From the NCBI GenBank assembly GCA_004794785.1, contig SJOL01006411.1:537626-601625 (forward strand): a stretch of 64,000 nucleotides of DNA, written 5' to 3'. Positions 12,530 through 23,743 of this stretch are shown piece after piece; the stretch's first letter is position 1, and every line of letters begins with the position of its first letter. A model generated the notes under the pieces. It worked only from the letters and a program-made list of their open reading frames with translations, did no database searches and was not told the DNA's origin. Source of the DNA: Opisthorchis felineus. Its lineage: Eukaryota > Platyhelminthes > Trematoda > Opisthorchiida > Opisthorchiidae. The translations under genes were made by a program, and so were the position numbers.

Positions 12530-12640
12530 ATAGGAGCGCAGATTCCAGTGAGATGGGAACGCACCGGCGGGATTTTTAACTACTGCTTCAATTTCTTCCA
12601 AAAATCGGACAGTCTTACTCCTCGCACCTACCGTAGCGCC
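12530..12640 (-). CDS. Low-confidence candidate downstream exon of TTC4
   Basis: The minus-strand frame contains VRFLEEIEAVVKN followed by AFPSHWN. TTC4 proteins have a phenylalanine-led helix and then a proline/tryptophan element after the segment encoded by the 14.3-kb exon, and this peptide could be that element. Against it, no good pyrimidine-tract acceptor lies upstream and the frame continues into sequence I cannot match. Borders are approximate. It may be an unrelated repeat. Confidence 0.2.
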
Positions 12641-12685
12641 TATCGTTGACAACGTAAACGAGCGATTAGGACCTGACAACGACAA

Positions 12686-14323
12686 AATGATTTACATATC
12701 TCTGCCTTCGATCAGCACCATTGGTGATCGGTCAATGAACTGCGAATGTGTGAACAAAATGTTCGACGGAGAAAGTAGTGGTCCGGAAACCTTACTTTGC
12801 CTGTTATTCCCAGCGTAAGCTAAACTGACTTCGAGCAATAGCACAGTTTCCAACTGTCCACCAAACTACCGCAAACAGCACATCAAGGGTAAGCACAATT
12901 CAGGTAAGAAAGTTTTACGCCATTTTCCGGAACCAGTATCCAGTTCAGAGCCGGGTAACGAACTTTCCAAAATGGTAAGTCGTCACTATGTACGAGTAGG
13001 TTCAGAAATGAAACAGTGACTGCTCCTTGTAAAGGCACAAGATGAGAGTTACGTAGCAAAGCTTGTACGAAAGTTGGGTCCCAGATTAGATGACATTTAG
13101 GATTTACATAGGTGAAGTAGAGCCGACTATGCCTAATTCTGCAAAAGATTGGAATTTCTGTGTAGCATCAAATGACGCGATAAAACGCGACGGCTTACAT
13201 CCCATCTGAATTCAAACGGTGGAGGAATGGAGTCCCCAGAAAACGAATCGCGATGCTTATGATCTCCGCTATAAATACCATGGAGGTCAGCTAAAAGACA
13301 GTACGATAGACGTGGATAATGGGGGTGAGTCGACACCTATGGCACAGTGAGCGATCCCGTCGGTACGGATGCTCACCGGCATATAGCTGAAACGAACAGG
13401 TACAAAGCGACCTGAATGCTTCAGGAACAAACAGGCACCACTATACCGTCTACGAGCTGTAAGCAGCAGAGAGATATACCGCCGTAAGAGAGCATTCCTC
13501 ATTCCAGAAAAGTTTGGCAATTTTCCCTTGTTCCCATGTAGGTATCAAATTAACAGAGACCTGGATCGATGAAAGTGACACCATCAATGGCTTGCCAATC
13601 CTTGTCATTACTGAAAAAGACCTTAACAAGGCTTTACAAGCCGGAAGTAGGTGCCTCTATCCCTGTCGTTAAACTACGCGTAGACCACAAAGCGTAAAGT
13701 AATCCTAAACAAACAGTTACCATGCTGTATGCAGGTATTTCTGTGTTCGACACACGGTTAATTGAAGAGGTGACACGAGCAACGCAACAAATATTTTACT
13801 ACTTTAACCAAATGACATCCTTAGCTTGACCGCTTGTACTGTTCATTGCTGCTTTTGGGCGCTTCCCATTTGTACTGAAATTGGAAGGTGATCATGAAAA
13901 CCCATATGTTTTGTGAACTGAACAGTGAATCTCACGCGGGGTTTGCAGCTGCTTACTCTGAAGAACGTTTTCAGCGAGACTGATAGTCAAGAAAGGGGCA
14001 ATACAAAGATATCTGTTTTAGTGCACGTGGATGCAACCACCTTGAGGATCGCGCAGAAGAAGTACCGCAACACTAGTCATAACCTATAACTCAGCATGGA
14101 AACCTTTTGTGTGAATTGTTTCCGGTTCATAAGAGAATGTTGTCTGTTAAAAAGCCAAACCATGGTGCATCGTGTGTCACTTGACATGGATACAGATCCG
14201 AAATACAACCCGTCAATTCTCAGAAAGCAAAAGGGAAGTTCCCCAGTTCAGGCCTGACACCTGATTAATACTCAGACTCAAAATCCAAAAGCGAGGAGAT
14301 AGAAATCTATAACATTCACTTAC
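12686..14323. other. Probable TTC4 intron or 3' flank, nothing recognised
   Basis: No exon could be matched to the remaining C-terminal part of TTC4. Open frames at 13133-13520 on the minus strand lack homology or splice support. Confidence 0.4.
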
Positions 14324-14464
14324 GTAGAATCCTCAATGACGTCTCGTAGAAAATCCGTCTGACCGAACTCGGGATACATAAATAGTAGGGACCAATGAAG
14401 ATGGTTGGAAGAATCCACGTAAAATCGCGCATCAGCCGCGTCTGGTACACACACCGGAGGCAAC
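14324..14464 (-). CDS. TTC4: TTC4 C-terminal domain exon
   Basis: This exon encodes LPPVCVPDAADARFYVD, then HLHWSLLFMYPEFGQTDFL and ending DVIEDS. The block corresponds to the vertebrate TTC4 segment with W-P-V-L-F-L-Y-P-E-Y followed by S-D-F-I. It is a signature of the C-terminal 'wheel' domain shared with yeast Cns1. The acceptor is GATCAATTTCAG and the donor CTAC|GTAAGTG. Entry phase is 2, exit phase 2, and length is 141 nt. Exon 5 leaves phase 0, so at least one exon must lie between them in the 8.5-kb interval. Confidence 0.85.
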
Positions 14465-16766
14465 CTGAAATTGATCTGTATGCCTCTGTCCTGGAAAACA
14501 GAATGGAGAATCACATTTCGAGGATAAAAAATATCTCTACGGCGAGTAGTCGGACAAACGAGCTCTGCATCCTAGTCCTAGATGAGGAAGATCTATGTCC
14601 CAAAGTCACCCAGACTGTTTTCCGATAAGGCTTGAGAGAACACTTAAGTGAGGACTTATCTTACTATGCTCACCGTCAGTGATAGTGCGCAACACCAGTA
14701 TTCAATCATCGAAACTCCCATTGAAATAAGACCCCCTGTGGAGAGGAAAAAGAGAACAAAACGGAACCTGACAAGTGGCCTAGTGCTGGCCTACCACAGA
14801 CATTCGAAGTACCTACACCTTCAAGCACTCATTAAGACAATTTAGGTAGAAACGGAGAGCTGGAACATCACGAGTATTGGTTCACAGTTGAGTAATGTAG
14901 GGTCTCTAGATAAGAGTGAGTAGGGACACCTGATTTCCATACTCGACGGCATGGTAGTATTAAGAGGATCCCCTCTGACGAGCCATACTTTCGCAACACC
15001 TTGGTCCGTGCTACCCCAAATTAGACATAGAAAACGACAATTTTCTCGGTATAACATGAACAAACATGCGTATCGTATGACCGGAGCATTGCGTATCACA
15101 ACGCTCAACACATTTCCCAAAAGAAGGATCCAATGCCTCACCAACCATGCATTCTTCTGTTACTACTGGCGAATTCTTCGATGCCAGCGTATAACAGTCA
15201 TGGTTCGCCTAGAATCAGAAACCCATTATAGTATGCATATATGGACTCAGACCCTGCGAATGGAAATGAAAAATGGAAATTGTAAAATGGGCTGACTGTG
15301 GTCAATCTTTCTAAACACCTATTCGCATCCTTCCCTCCACCGAAAAACGCGAAGAATTTGCGTATTCCAGACTCTAGTATACGACAATCTGAGTGCCAGG
15401 GATCTCGAAATCGTCCAGAGCCCACCTCATTATCCAGTCATTTGCGAAACAAAAAACGGAGAGTAGAGACATCCATGTCAGACACCAGTGTTTGCAGAGA
15501 AGATTCCGAGCTGTTAACCATAACTATTATACAATCATTAGCCGAGGAAGATACCCACGAGATGTGAGAACAAATTCAAAATCCTTTAAAGAGACATAAA
15601 CGACTGTCTTATAATATGACATTTATCTGTAGTACTAGTTATTTGTGCTGGACTTCGACAGCCGATAGCCAACCGAGGTGCTAGAACCTTGCTATACCCA
15701 GACCATTTGCATATGTGACCCGGTGCCTACTCTAGGCAAAGAGCAATCAGAATCTATTGAGAGCACCGGTAGTCGGAAGCTTCCAGGTTCTTGACGCCTT
15801 TCACATTTGCAGCTTGAAGTAAGGCTGGGATAATGACGCAAAATTCTGTGTACAACCCAATATCAGCTCTTCTTCACAAGACCTTGATTAACAGAATGAT
15901 AACTATCGCGGTTACCTCGGATCAATTCAGCTCAGTAATCACCGGGATGACCAACGTGAAGGTTCTCAAATGGCCCAACTTCCCACTGTTATTGGTGGTC
16001 AATAAGTCTTGCTGGACACTTGAAGGTTTTGGATAGCATGGCCAAACGCGTAACAAAACAGCCCATAAGAGCCCTACAGATCTTGCTATTGGAACGAAGA
16101 ATCAGGGACGATTTTCACAGATCTGGCAACTGATCGTCGCATCAGGATGGAGTTCTATCGAGAGCCCATGCTCCGCTCCATTTACTGTAGCGAAAACGAT
16201 CATGTTGCCATAAGGAACCAGAAACTAATCCAAGCCAGTGAAGCAAACTACCTGTTTTGCATTTCCTGTTAGGATAGGAAATCCAAGTTCTCCTCGCTCT
16301 GATTTCAACGTATCTCCCTGCATATGCTCCCTAGAAAAGCAGACATGAAATCGCACTTGCCCTAGAACATTTTTTCATTCTTTCACATAGATGTAACAAA
16401 TTAAGATGATAAAAGAATATGAAATTACAGAGATAGTGTGATCAGAAAGTTAGGCATAAGAGGCTTATTTTCTGACATAGGAGCAAGGTGCAACAATCAG
16501 AAGTACTCAAAATACGGGTTGAACTGGTTGTTTTGGCCGCTCGTTTATTTCAATGAATCTCGATGCCCGTTATACCACATCCTTTTGCTGTGACATGCTT
16601 TTTTTACTTTTCCACGACTAGTTCTTGCAAGGAGGAAAGTTGAGTGCATGAGTGTTCCCAGGTTTTGAAATGTCACCAAAGTATGTCCGAGTTTGTCTAA
16701 CGTAGTACTCCTCAGGTAACGAAAAGTGACAGGTTTATGGGGCCAAACAGTGAACCAATGAGCAAC
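14465..16766. other. TTC4 intron sequence
   Basis: Open frames on both strands at 14842-15295 (up to 114 codons) are repeat-like and have no splice or domain support. No other feature recognised. Confidence 0.4.
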
Positions 16767-16879
16767 GTAAGTTTGTTCCGAAATTGCATATCCAACTGGC
16801 TGATCTTTGCAAATTGCTGTGTTGTTTGTCCACGGCTTTCTGGAGGCGGATACACTTCATCATCATCACCAATGTCACA
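16767..16879 (-). CDS. Low-confidence candidate middle exon of TTC4
   Basis: A minus-strand segment behind a TTCTACTAG acceptor encodes an acidic start (CDIGDDDEVYPPPESRG) and reads openly to a weak donor TTAC|GTTGCT. Its phase (in 0, out 2) is exactly what is needed between exon 5 and the 14.3-kb exon. TTC4 proteins have an acidic, low-complexity linker at this point. However, the expected short basic motif just before the linker is absent and the donor is poor. Confidence 0.22.
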
Positions 16880-17540
16880 CTAGTAGAAGCGATAGTGTGG
16901 CCCATAGTACTTAGTGTATTCATTCTGACACGCTTCACAGCGTTTTAACTGTCTGCTCATGAGTTCTTCAAATGAGATTGGCATATTAGGTTGATCGATG
17001 ACCATAGCCAGAGGAAAGATGAAAGTTCGCAGTAGTGCCACCATGTAGATACGATTGGGTATTTGTATACGGTCAGTACGTCAAATTATGCATAGGGCCG
17101 TCCACTATGAGGTCCTGAAGGATAGTAACTTTATTGATGCTACGAACAGAACGGCCGACCAATGGATCCCGGCCTGAAAGCAATGTACACGAATTCCGCT
17201 CGGATGATCTTTCAGGGCGATTGGAGCTATCGGACAATACGGAGTTCGTACGCAGCAGGCAGTAGGAACAGACAGATGAGGGTAGTAGATGCTGTATTGG
17301 AAACTGGTTCCACGAACAAATGGGTTAATAAACATCATGAACTAAGCACAACGTACCATCAACAATAAGGCAGTCGGTAGAAACAGAAAGAAGGGCGGTG
17401 AGGAAGCTGAGTTGTGGATACGGGTAGTCAGCAGTATAATTAAGTCGTATACAAGATAGCAGCACAAAAGACAGTCAGTACATTCGGGAGGTAACGAAAA
17501 CTATCCGGAAAACAGGTAAAAATTAAACACAACTGAGTCA
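16880..17540. other. TTC4 intron sequence
   Basis: No feature recognised. The expected reverse-transcriptase core of the BEL/Pao element that starts at 17.54 kb cannot be followed into this segment. Confidence 0.4.
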
Positions 17541-18631
17541 TTAGCAGAGAGCGTAACCACCATGTGTCAAATCGTGGAGACGACTGTCTTCGATAAATCT
17601 TTCACCAAGGGGGTTGAGTCTTTGACGAGTTACGAGATACTTTGGCGACAAGCTCGGAAAACGCGTTCTCCAGGGCAGATCAATTTCATAACGTCCATCC
17701 GTCAATCTCGCCGAACACTCTGCAACAGGTAGTGCCTCTTCTTCAGCGCTTGTATGATGTTGGGTCGCTGAACTGCACATTGAACATGGTCTCTAACCTC
17801 GAACTCAGACTGTCTTCCACATAGCTGCTGAGCTGGTTTCACCGGGCTAGATTGGCGTTCGCATCATTTACCAGTGCCAAAGGGACCCATCCGAGCGGTG
17901 TTCGATTAGCATAAGGCCCGTGCGGCCCTCCCGTTCGGCTATCCAACCCCCAATGTGCCATAGGTGTGTTCATCCCGATCAAAAGGGATATTGGTTGGCT
18001 TTCGGTTGTATCGAATGGGATTCCTTTCAAGTTTTCCCACTTAGACCACTGCTGTCTGGTTGGCAATGTCTGAGTAACTGACGGAAGCTGGTGAACGGTT
18101 CATGCTTAGACCGATTGATGCGTTTCAACCGGCAGCGACGTATCTATATCAAAACGGATCCGAGTGGTCGATACCTCGTTCTGACCGTTAGGAATAGCGA
18201 CGCCAGTGTAAGTGGACTGTTCCGATAGTCCGTGCTTTAAGGTGACATCCTCTTTCAGCATCGTAGAGTCTGAAACGCCATCAAAAGGTGCGTAGACTCT
18301 GCAGACTCCATGTGGGCCACGGAGAGTTACAGACATTACACCGAGCGCCACGGGCGTTCGATTACATCACCCGCTGGAGCAGTTGACGCTCAGGTCTGAG
18401 CGACATCCTTCGCGGTATGCTGGCCTCACTGACTTGATTGACAGTCGCCTGCCATCCGAGTGGTTCCGGGTTCGACTTTCGAGCAACCCGCTTTTCCGTA
18501 GGAGCAGACACTCGAAAACGGGTAGAGTTGACACGAAGACAGACAGGCGACAAAATCTCGACGTAAGTAACTAGAGAGTAAGCAGATCTTAAGCGGAAGC
18601 GAAAACCCAGGGAAAACCGGCAGGGAGGCAA
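17541..18631 (-). mobile_element. BEL/Pao-type LTR retrotransposon remnant
   Basis: Three ordered minus-strand blocks match the BEL/Pao polyprotein. At 18351-18106 is a retropepsin-like region with VSVTLRGPHGVCRVYAPFDG and VSDST. At 18066-17839 is the linker with ISLLIGMNTPMAHWGL, a GGPHGPYANRTPLGWV run and the tell-tale A-H-W. At 17780-17541 is the segment with GRYEIDLPWR and LVTRQRL that precedes the polymerase. A further open frame (18631-18362) may be the end of gag. The blocks are in different frames, the protease active site reads D-G-V rather than D-S/T/G-G, and no LTRs or polymerase core are visible. It is an inactive fragment. Confidence 0.75.
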
Positions 18632-20105
18632 GACAGTGTTACAATAAACAGGCGTAAGTTAGGCCACTCATGAGTAGTCAAACAAATAGGAAAAATAACC
18701 GCTAGTTGCCGTTGGTTCACATGAAGAATTTCCACCGAGACTCTCCGATGCGCTCACTCACAGTCGCGCTGCAGACATAACACTGTAAAAAGCAAGAAAT
18801 ATTCTAGTGTCTTAAGAACACTGCTACCAATTTCGACCCCTAACGTACCTGCACTACCTTAGTTTTTGGGTGTGGATTCATGTGGCCCATTTGACAGAAG
18901 AATTGAAGTAGGTTGCAACTGTACAGAATTTTATTGAAACCTTCGGCTGAGCCATAGCATAGCAGAGTAAAGATCCCATACACAGGCCATATTTTCCAAA
19001 TAGGAAGTAAACTATTGTAGTGTTACCCTCCGAATGAAGGAGAATGTACGAATGAACGAAACTCAAGACCCCACAGTTCTAGATTTGACCATGCAATTTG
19101 TGACAGACCACTCACTGACCATTGTAATTTAATGAGTGGATGACACAGCACTGACATGCGTGTTGAATACGTGCACAGTACATCCTTGCCATACATAACC
19201 CCGTATAAGAGCAGGCTCATCTTTCATGAGCCTGTACAAACGGCCCCTCATTGACCATCACACCGTCGATAACCGTCACTAATCGATCACATCGATCAAC
19301 CGTGGCCTATCCGAAAGTGCGCAGTATTCCCGTCGGTATGCAAAATAGCTGTCTGACGTCATCGGAGGGGAGAGACGTACGCACTAGCCACAATCAGTGT
19401 AAGCTTATCAACAACATAGGAATGCGTGGCCCCATGTGCGAATACTGGTGTTTTCTTAACTCGATCGAATGGTGATGTAGGTGTACTCATCTCATCAGTA
19501 TGAGTGAGCATCGGGGGCGATCTTCTAGATGCTTCACTAGTACCAAATCGTCATCGTTCTCCAACGGACTAGAGACTCGGGCAGTCACGCATTGAACGCG
19601 ACATCTCGGATACGGGAATGCTACGTGAATATCAACCTAATTAAACACTGCTTTGAATGTTCCATCCTGGGAGACAGCAGTTGTCAACATGAATGAGCAT
19701 GCTGTTCAAGACTTGCACAGTTCGTTGTCAAATATGAACCTATCGACTTTCAGTCGTTTCAACCCAGCATATAGATAAGTGAAAAGAAAGAAGCTGCGGC
19801 TCTCCAACGGCTCAAATGGAATCTGTACGTCCAGAAAGAGACACTGCTTCTGTCTTGGTACGGCAGGACGCGCGAATGTCTGACTCACTTCATATCCCAT
19901 AGAACCGTTTCATCTACCAACTTTTGTTCCTGTCCAGTCTAACTTTCCTCCCCTCCCATTTAACCGGCATTCACACCTCTGACCCATTTCGATGTGCCTC
20001 GAACTTCACTGTTTTTTTTACTCGCAGTTCCATTGTGTTCTAAATATCGATTGCTCACACCTTCTTCACATCCATTTGTATGTTACCCCACCACTTCCTC
20101 TGTTT
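18632..20105. other. TTC4 intron sequence
   Basis: No coding or repeat feature recognised with confidence. Confidence 0.4.
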
Positions 20106-20330
20106 AGACGCAACGCACCACCCATAAAGTTGCTGAAAACCCTTCGACAGCAACCGTATGAGTAGTATGTTACGGCTATATAATATATTACGATACTGGC
20201 GTACCGTACCAACTGAAACATGAGGCGGCCTGGTGCAGCACATTCAGCTGAAGAAGGACATCATAAACGAGAGATTCAGTTGGGTATCCTTTGAAAACCA
20301 AGTTGGTACGAAAAAGAGTGTATCTCGCTA
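20106..20330 (-). mobile_element. PLE terminal-repeat fragment, hammerhead lost
   Basis: Read on the minus strand this shares the CTGAATCTCTCGTTTATGAT block, a GTTTCAGTTGGTACG block (also at 26.43 kb) and the terminal TTTTCAGCAACTTTATGGGT block with the 58.5-58.76 kb and 26.2-26.5 kb units. The interval where the others carry CTGATGAG..GAAAC is replaced by unrelated sequence, so the ribozyme core has been lost. Confidence 0.6.
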
Positions 20331-22956
20331 CTTTCTCCGTTCTTTCAATGTCCATTGCGTACTCGGTAGACAGTAGACGGTCCAATAAGATGACGCGGAA
20401 TTACGTAGGTTCGAGTGGTTCTGTCAAAACTACGTTCTTTTCTTGTTTGTTTCAAAAGGGTTTTCGGTGGGTAGGACAACACTCCACTCATAATCCCGTC
20501 TATTACTCGGCCTCCATATCATGGTGGTACGTCAGAGCTCACTCAGTAGGTACTGCAAGGTTACAGCATCCAGGCAGTATATCGTTTGGACAACACTGTA
20601 CCATAGCGTTTGGTGCGAAAGAAAGACTACTTTATTAGTAAATAACGCGTGAAATTAGGCGCCTGGTGATTGTCAAGCAATTCACTGAACAAACTCTACA
20701 GGTCAAACATCCACAAAAAATTAAGGCACATATCAACGACAAGCTTGGTCCGCCCCATAGAAATTTCAGAAAACTAGAGAGAAACTCTGTTACTGCTAAT
20801 CGTGCCTCGATGAAAGAGCACCACGTAACTAGAAAACTTACGTATTCGGTCACATGAGGCTCGTGAAAAAATGGAGGACAATTATCCGACTATACACAAT
20901 TAGCCGGATTCCTAATGCATTCCGACGCATAGGCTAAAGCAAGCAGAACTACTGTGAATAATATGCCCAGTGAGGTCAGCAGTAACGTGGCGTTGAAGTT
21001 GAGAGATCAAAATATGAATGTAGGCATCAGGCGATCGAACCTGGTCTCAGCCGACTGACGAGTTCCAGTCAGACCGAAAGGCGCAGTGGATCGAAATTCT
21101 AGGATCCATCATATTGTTATCTAATTATCAGTTGTAAAACTGATAATTGTAGGGAGCAACAAGGAGCTACTAGTAGCTCGGTTCTTAAAGATTGCCGACG
21201 CACGTGTTAAATCAAGAAACGCCAATCTCGAGCATCGTTTTTTACAAACCACCGTGTATCTCAAAGACGCTTGCATAGGTATCGCCTTCGAAATTTTCAC
21301 GGCGAAACAAGAACCGCCATGAGTGCAACAGCTTCAATCCAAAAATGAAATGAATGAAACAGAGACGAACACTTTTTTCCTTTCAAAATTGGAGTTTCAT
21401 TTAGTTTGCACCAGGAATTCTGACGATATAAGATGCACAGCCTACAGTAATACCTCTCAATTAAACTATCAGTCTACTTGAGTCTAGGTGCTTTCAAAAC
21501 CGATCTTGACATTTTTCTCAGTAAATATGCTTCACGTAGAGTCCCAAAGATACACAAGTATCCGGAGATGCGAGGACACTAGAGAGATTAAACAGATGTA
21601 ATCAGAACTTAGATTGCATATTAGCACTCGTTCGGCTATTCGACCGTTGAGAAAACACCGAGAACGTACCCGACGAAACCCAACAATGACATGATGATGA
21701 ACATAACATCGGATGCATCCTTACTTAATAGATACAAAATGCAAGGAATAAATGTATGAGAATAACATTTAAATGACAATATGGAAATATTTTGGTATGT
21801 TCCGAGGGTAAGCGAAATTTGCGGTTGAACATTAAGAAACTCTCATCCCTCGTTCCGTATGATACTGATACATGTAAGGAGAAGGCAATTTTCACACACC
21901 CGTGCAATTGAGGGCAAATCACCCATAGAAAACCAAGTGACACGATTAGGACATGCAAAACCTGGTACGCCTAACAAATATTCGGCAATACTTTTAGCGG
22001 ACTTTAGTGAACTTGCTGTTTGTTTGAGCAAAGCTCTCCGGCCTTTGGACAGTGAAGCGCGGCGCACAAATTTGCAGAGGAGGTTCGAACAGCACCACAA
22101 TTAGGGCTATCAGGTCCTGAATATAATATCATTCGTCCGATTCCACCACGGCCTAATCAGTGTAGCAATACTATTCGTTTTGAATTTGGAGTTAGCCAGG
22201 TCCCGCAAACGGACAAAAAATGTAACTTAGGTCATTGCACTTCCATACAGTAGAAGTGGGCACATGTCGAGAAAAATGCATCAATTTTACGCACTTCTCA
22301 AGATACCCGCACTGGAGTATAGGGAAGTGGTGGATCTCTGACACATCATTGGTAGACATGGTTGTTATTACAAGCGGCTCATATTCTGACAAATTAGCGC
22401 TGGATGTGACCGGGGGACTACAGCGAACGTTGAGCTACGCTGCAACGGAGATCCCACGGACCAACTGGAGTGCTTTGTTCGTGTGCAGTTCAAAAACTGC
22501 ATCAATCGCAGTTAGCGAAGCTTACAGTACTGGGTTTTCTAGCTTCATTTGAAGAGAATAGGGAGTTTCTCTCTGCCAGTCAAATAAGTAAGCTGTTTGG
22601 CCGAACGAATCACCGATCATTAAGAACTTTATAATCATCAAGATATGAGACTTGATATTTGTATCGCATGATAGATAGCATGTTTGTGTTTAATGTCCTG
22701 CGCCGTTATTAGGATTCATCGGGTCACATGGTCACCTGAGGGCATCAGGTTTCCGCGGACTACGACCACAATAGTTCAGACGACGAATTTTTACGCTGGG
22801 TTGGATCTACCGCTCAACTACAACCTTCGGTAGACACCGTTACTACTCATGCGTGGGGGGGAGGGGCATCTGATAAAAAACCTGATAGTCGGTGAGTCAT
22901 CACCCTGGAATTACTTGCTGAATGTCGAATAATGAAACTGTTCCGACCTCACTTAC
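20331..22956. other. TTC4 intron sequence with palindromes
   Basis: No exon or element identified. Two perfect inverted repeats lie at 21123-21148 and 21164-21179 and are described in the findings. Confidence 0.4.
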
Positions 22957-23168
22957 CGTGATAAGCTTGAATGTTGTCAGTTGTTTATTTTCCTCTTCAC
23001 GTTGAGCTTTGAGCTTTGCGATCTCGGCTTGATCAGAAAGACTTTGCTTTTGGCGAGCCTTCGTATGAGCTTCCGTCAATTTCTGGCAGTCAGGAAACTT
23101 GGTTAGACCAAGTTCACAAAGCTCAAGACAATCGCGAATTTTATCTAAAGCTAGACAAGCCTCCACTG
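22957..23168 (-). CDS. TTC4: TTC4 exon 5 (TPR3 and charged helix)
   Basis: The exon completes the split codon after AYVK and continues VEACLALDKIRDCLELCELG, the third TPR unit. A charged, probably coiled-coil helix follows (QAEIAKLKAQREEENKQL), as in other TTC4 proteins. The exon has 212 nt, entry phase 1 and exit phase 0. The acceptor is ATATACGCTACAG and the donor ATCACG|GTAAGT. The next micro-intron upstream is 41 nt. Confidence 0.92.
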
Positions 23169-23209
23169 CTGTAGCGTATATTAGAAGAATTAAGTGAACA
23201 CAAACCAAC

Positions 23210-23287
23210 CTTTAACATATGCTTTTTGATGTTGTGGGTCCGCGACAAGAGCTGCTTTGCAATCCAATATGCAAGACCTATAATTTC
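23210..23287 (-). CDS. TTC4: TTC4 exon 4 (TPR2/TPR3)
   Basis: A 78-nt exon encoding NYRSCILDCKAAL followed by DPQHQKAYVK, the second helix of TPR2 and the first turn of TPR3. The lysine/tyrosine pattern DPQHQKAYVK is the usual TPR linker. The acceptor TTAACTTGTAG and donor AAAG|GTTGGT flank it. The donor is somewhat weak, but phase 1 on both sides fits exons 3 and 5. Confidence 0.92.
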
Positions 23288-23333
23288 CTACAAGTTAAAA
23301 GTATGTCACAAAGAAACCAACTGTGACAGTTAC

Positions 23334-23495
23334 TTAAGTACCAGTGACAAATTGCTCGATTGGTAAGCAATACAGCCACAAGATTCATGTCTTTCGGTTT
23401 GGCTCGAAGTCCGCCAGAGTAGGAATCGATAGCCTTAGAAAATTCTTTTCGTTTGTAGTGATAATTCCCTTCATCCTTGTAACTTAATGCATTGG
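23334..23495 (-). CDS. TTC4: TTC4 exon 3 (TPR1/TPR2)
   Basis: A 162-nt exon encoding NALSYKDEGNYHYKRKEF, SKAIDSYSGGL and LVAVLLTNRAICHWYL. This is the classic co-chaperone TPR clamp: K-x-x-G-N in helix A of TPR1 and N-R-A in TPR2. The clamp residues K (YKDEGN) and N (TNRA), which contact the chaperone EEVD tail in this family, are retained. The acceptor is TTCAATTCTAG and the donor TTAA|GTAACT. Introns on either side are 44 and 46 nt. Confidence 0.94.
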
Positions 23496-23539
23496 CTAGA
23501 ATTGAATAAAATGCCAGAATGAGAAGTCCGATGGAGTAC

Positions 23540-23642
23540 CGTCAGGATCTTCTGACTCGTACTTTAGCGCTTGAAGTCCAGCAAGGGCTGGGTCGCTCGA
23601 TGCTCCAATATCAGTTGCGAAGGCTGGGTGACTTTCAAGAAT
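23540..23642 (-). CDS. TTC4: TTC4 exon 2
   Basis: A 103-nt exon encoding ILESHPAFATDIG then SSDPALAGLQALKYESEDPD. In other TTC4 proteins the same place has a hydrophobic/methionine segment followed by an N-P-x-L-A-x-L-Q motif just before TPR1. The PALAGLQAL run is the recognisable match. The acceptor CGGGCTTTTAG gives entry phase 0, and exit phase 1 joins exon 3 through an alanine codon. Confidence 0.88.
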
Positions 23643-23689
23643 CTAAAAGCCCGGTTGGGGATGGCTGAACTGGTGAAGAGGGAGTGAAC

Positions 23690-23743
23690 CTTCCATGGAT
23701 CTAAAGCGTTAGAAGATTTGGGTTGATCGGAGTCCGCAGTCAT
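23690..23743 (-). CDS. TTC4: TTC4 exon 1 with start codon
   Basis: The exon starts with ATG (MTADSDQPKSSNALDPWK) and is followed by a 47-nt intron with a modest donor, AAG|GTTCAC. The DPWK end corresponds to the conserved tryptophan-containing N-terminal motif of TTC4. The start is chosen because a strong splice acceptor (GCTGTCCTTTTCAG, at 23754-23755) lies 10 nt upstream of the ATG. That makes this the first coding exon of an mRNA whose 5' leader is spliced on. The leader could be a cis 5'-UTR exon or a trans-spliced leader. Confidence 0.75.

Larger units (their letters stand above)
14324..23743 (-). other. TTC4: TTC4 gene locus (exons found so far)
   Basis: Six exons with matching phases on the minus strand reconstruct the N-terminal region, the three TPR repeats and part of the C-terminal domain of TTC4 (yeast relative Cns1). 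Members of this family are HSP90/HSP70 co-chaperones whose TPR domain clamps the EEVD tail of the chaperones. About 203 residues come from the first five exons and 47 from the sixth. A middle exon and the end of the protein remain to be placed. Five exons lie within 790 bp and are followed by an 8.5-kb intron. Confidence 0.9.

Noticed and set aside
15198..15567. Overlapping open frames on both strands around 15.0-15.6 kb as genes
   Set aside because: No conserved motif, no start or splice context. Best read as intron or old repeat sequence.
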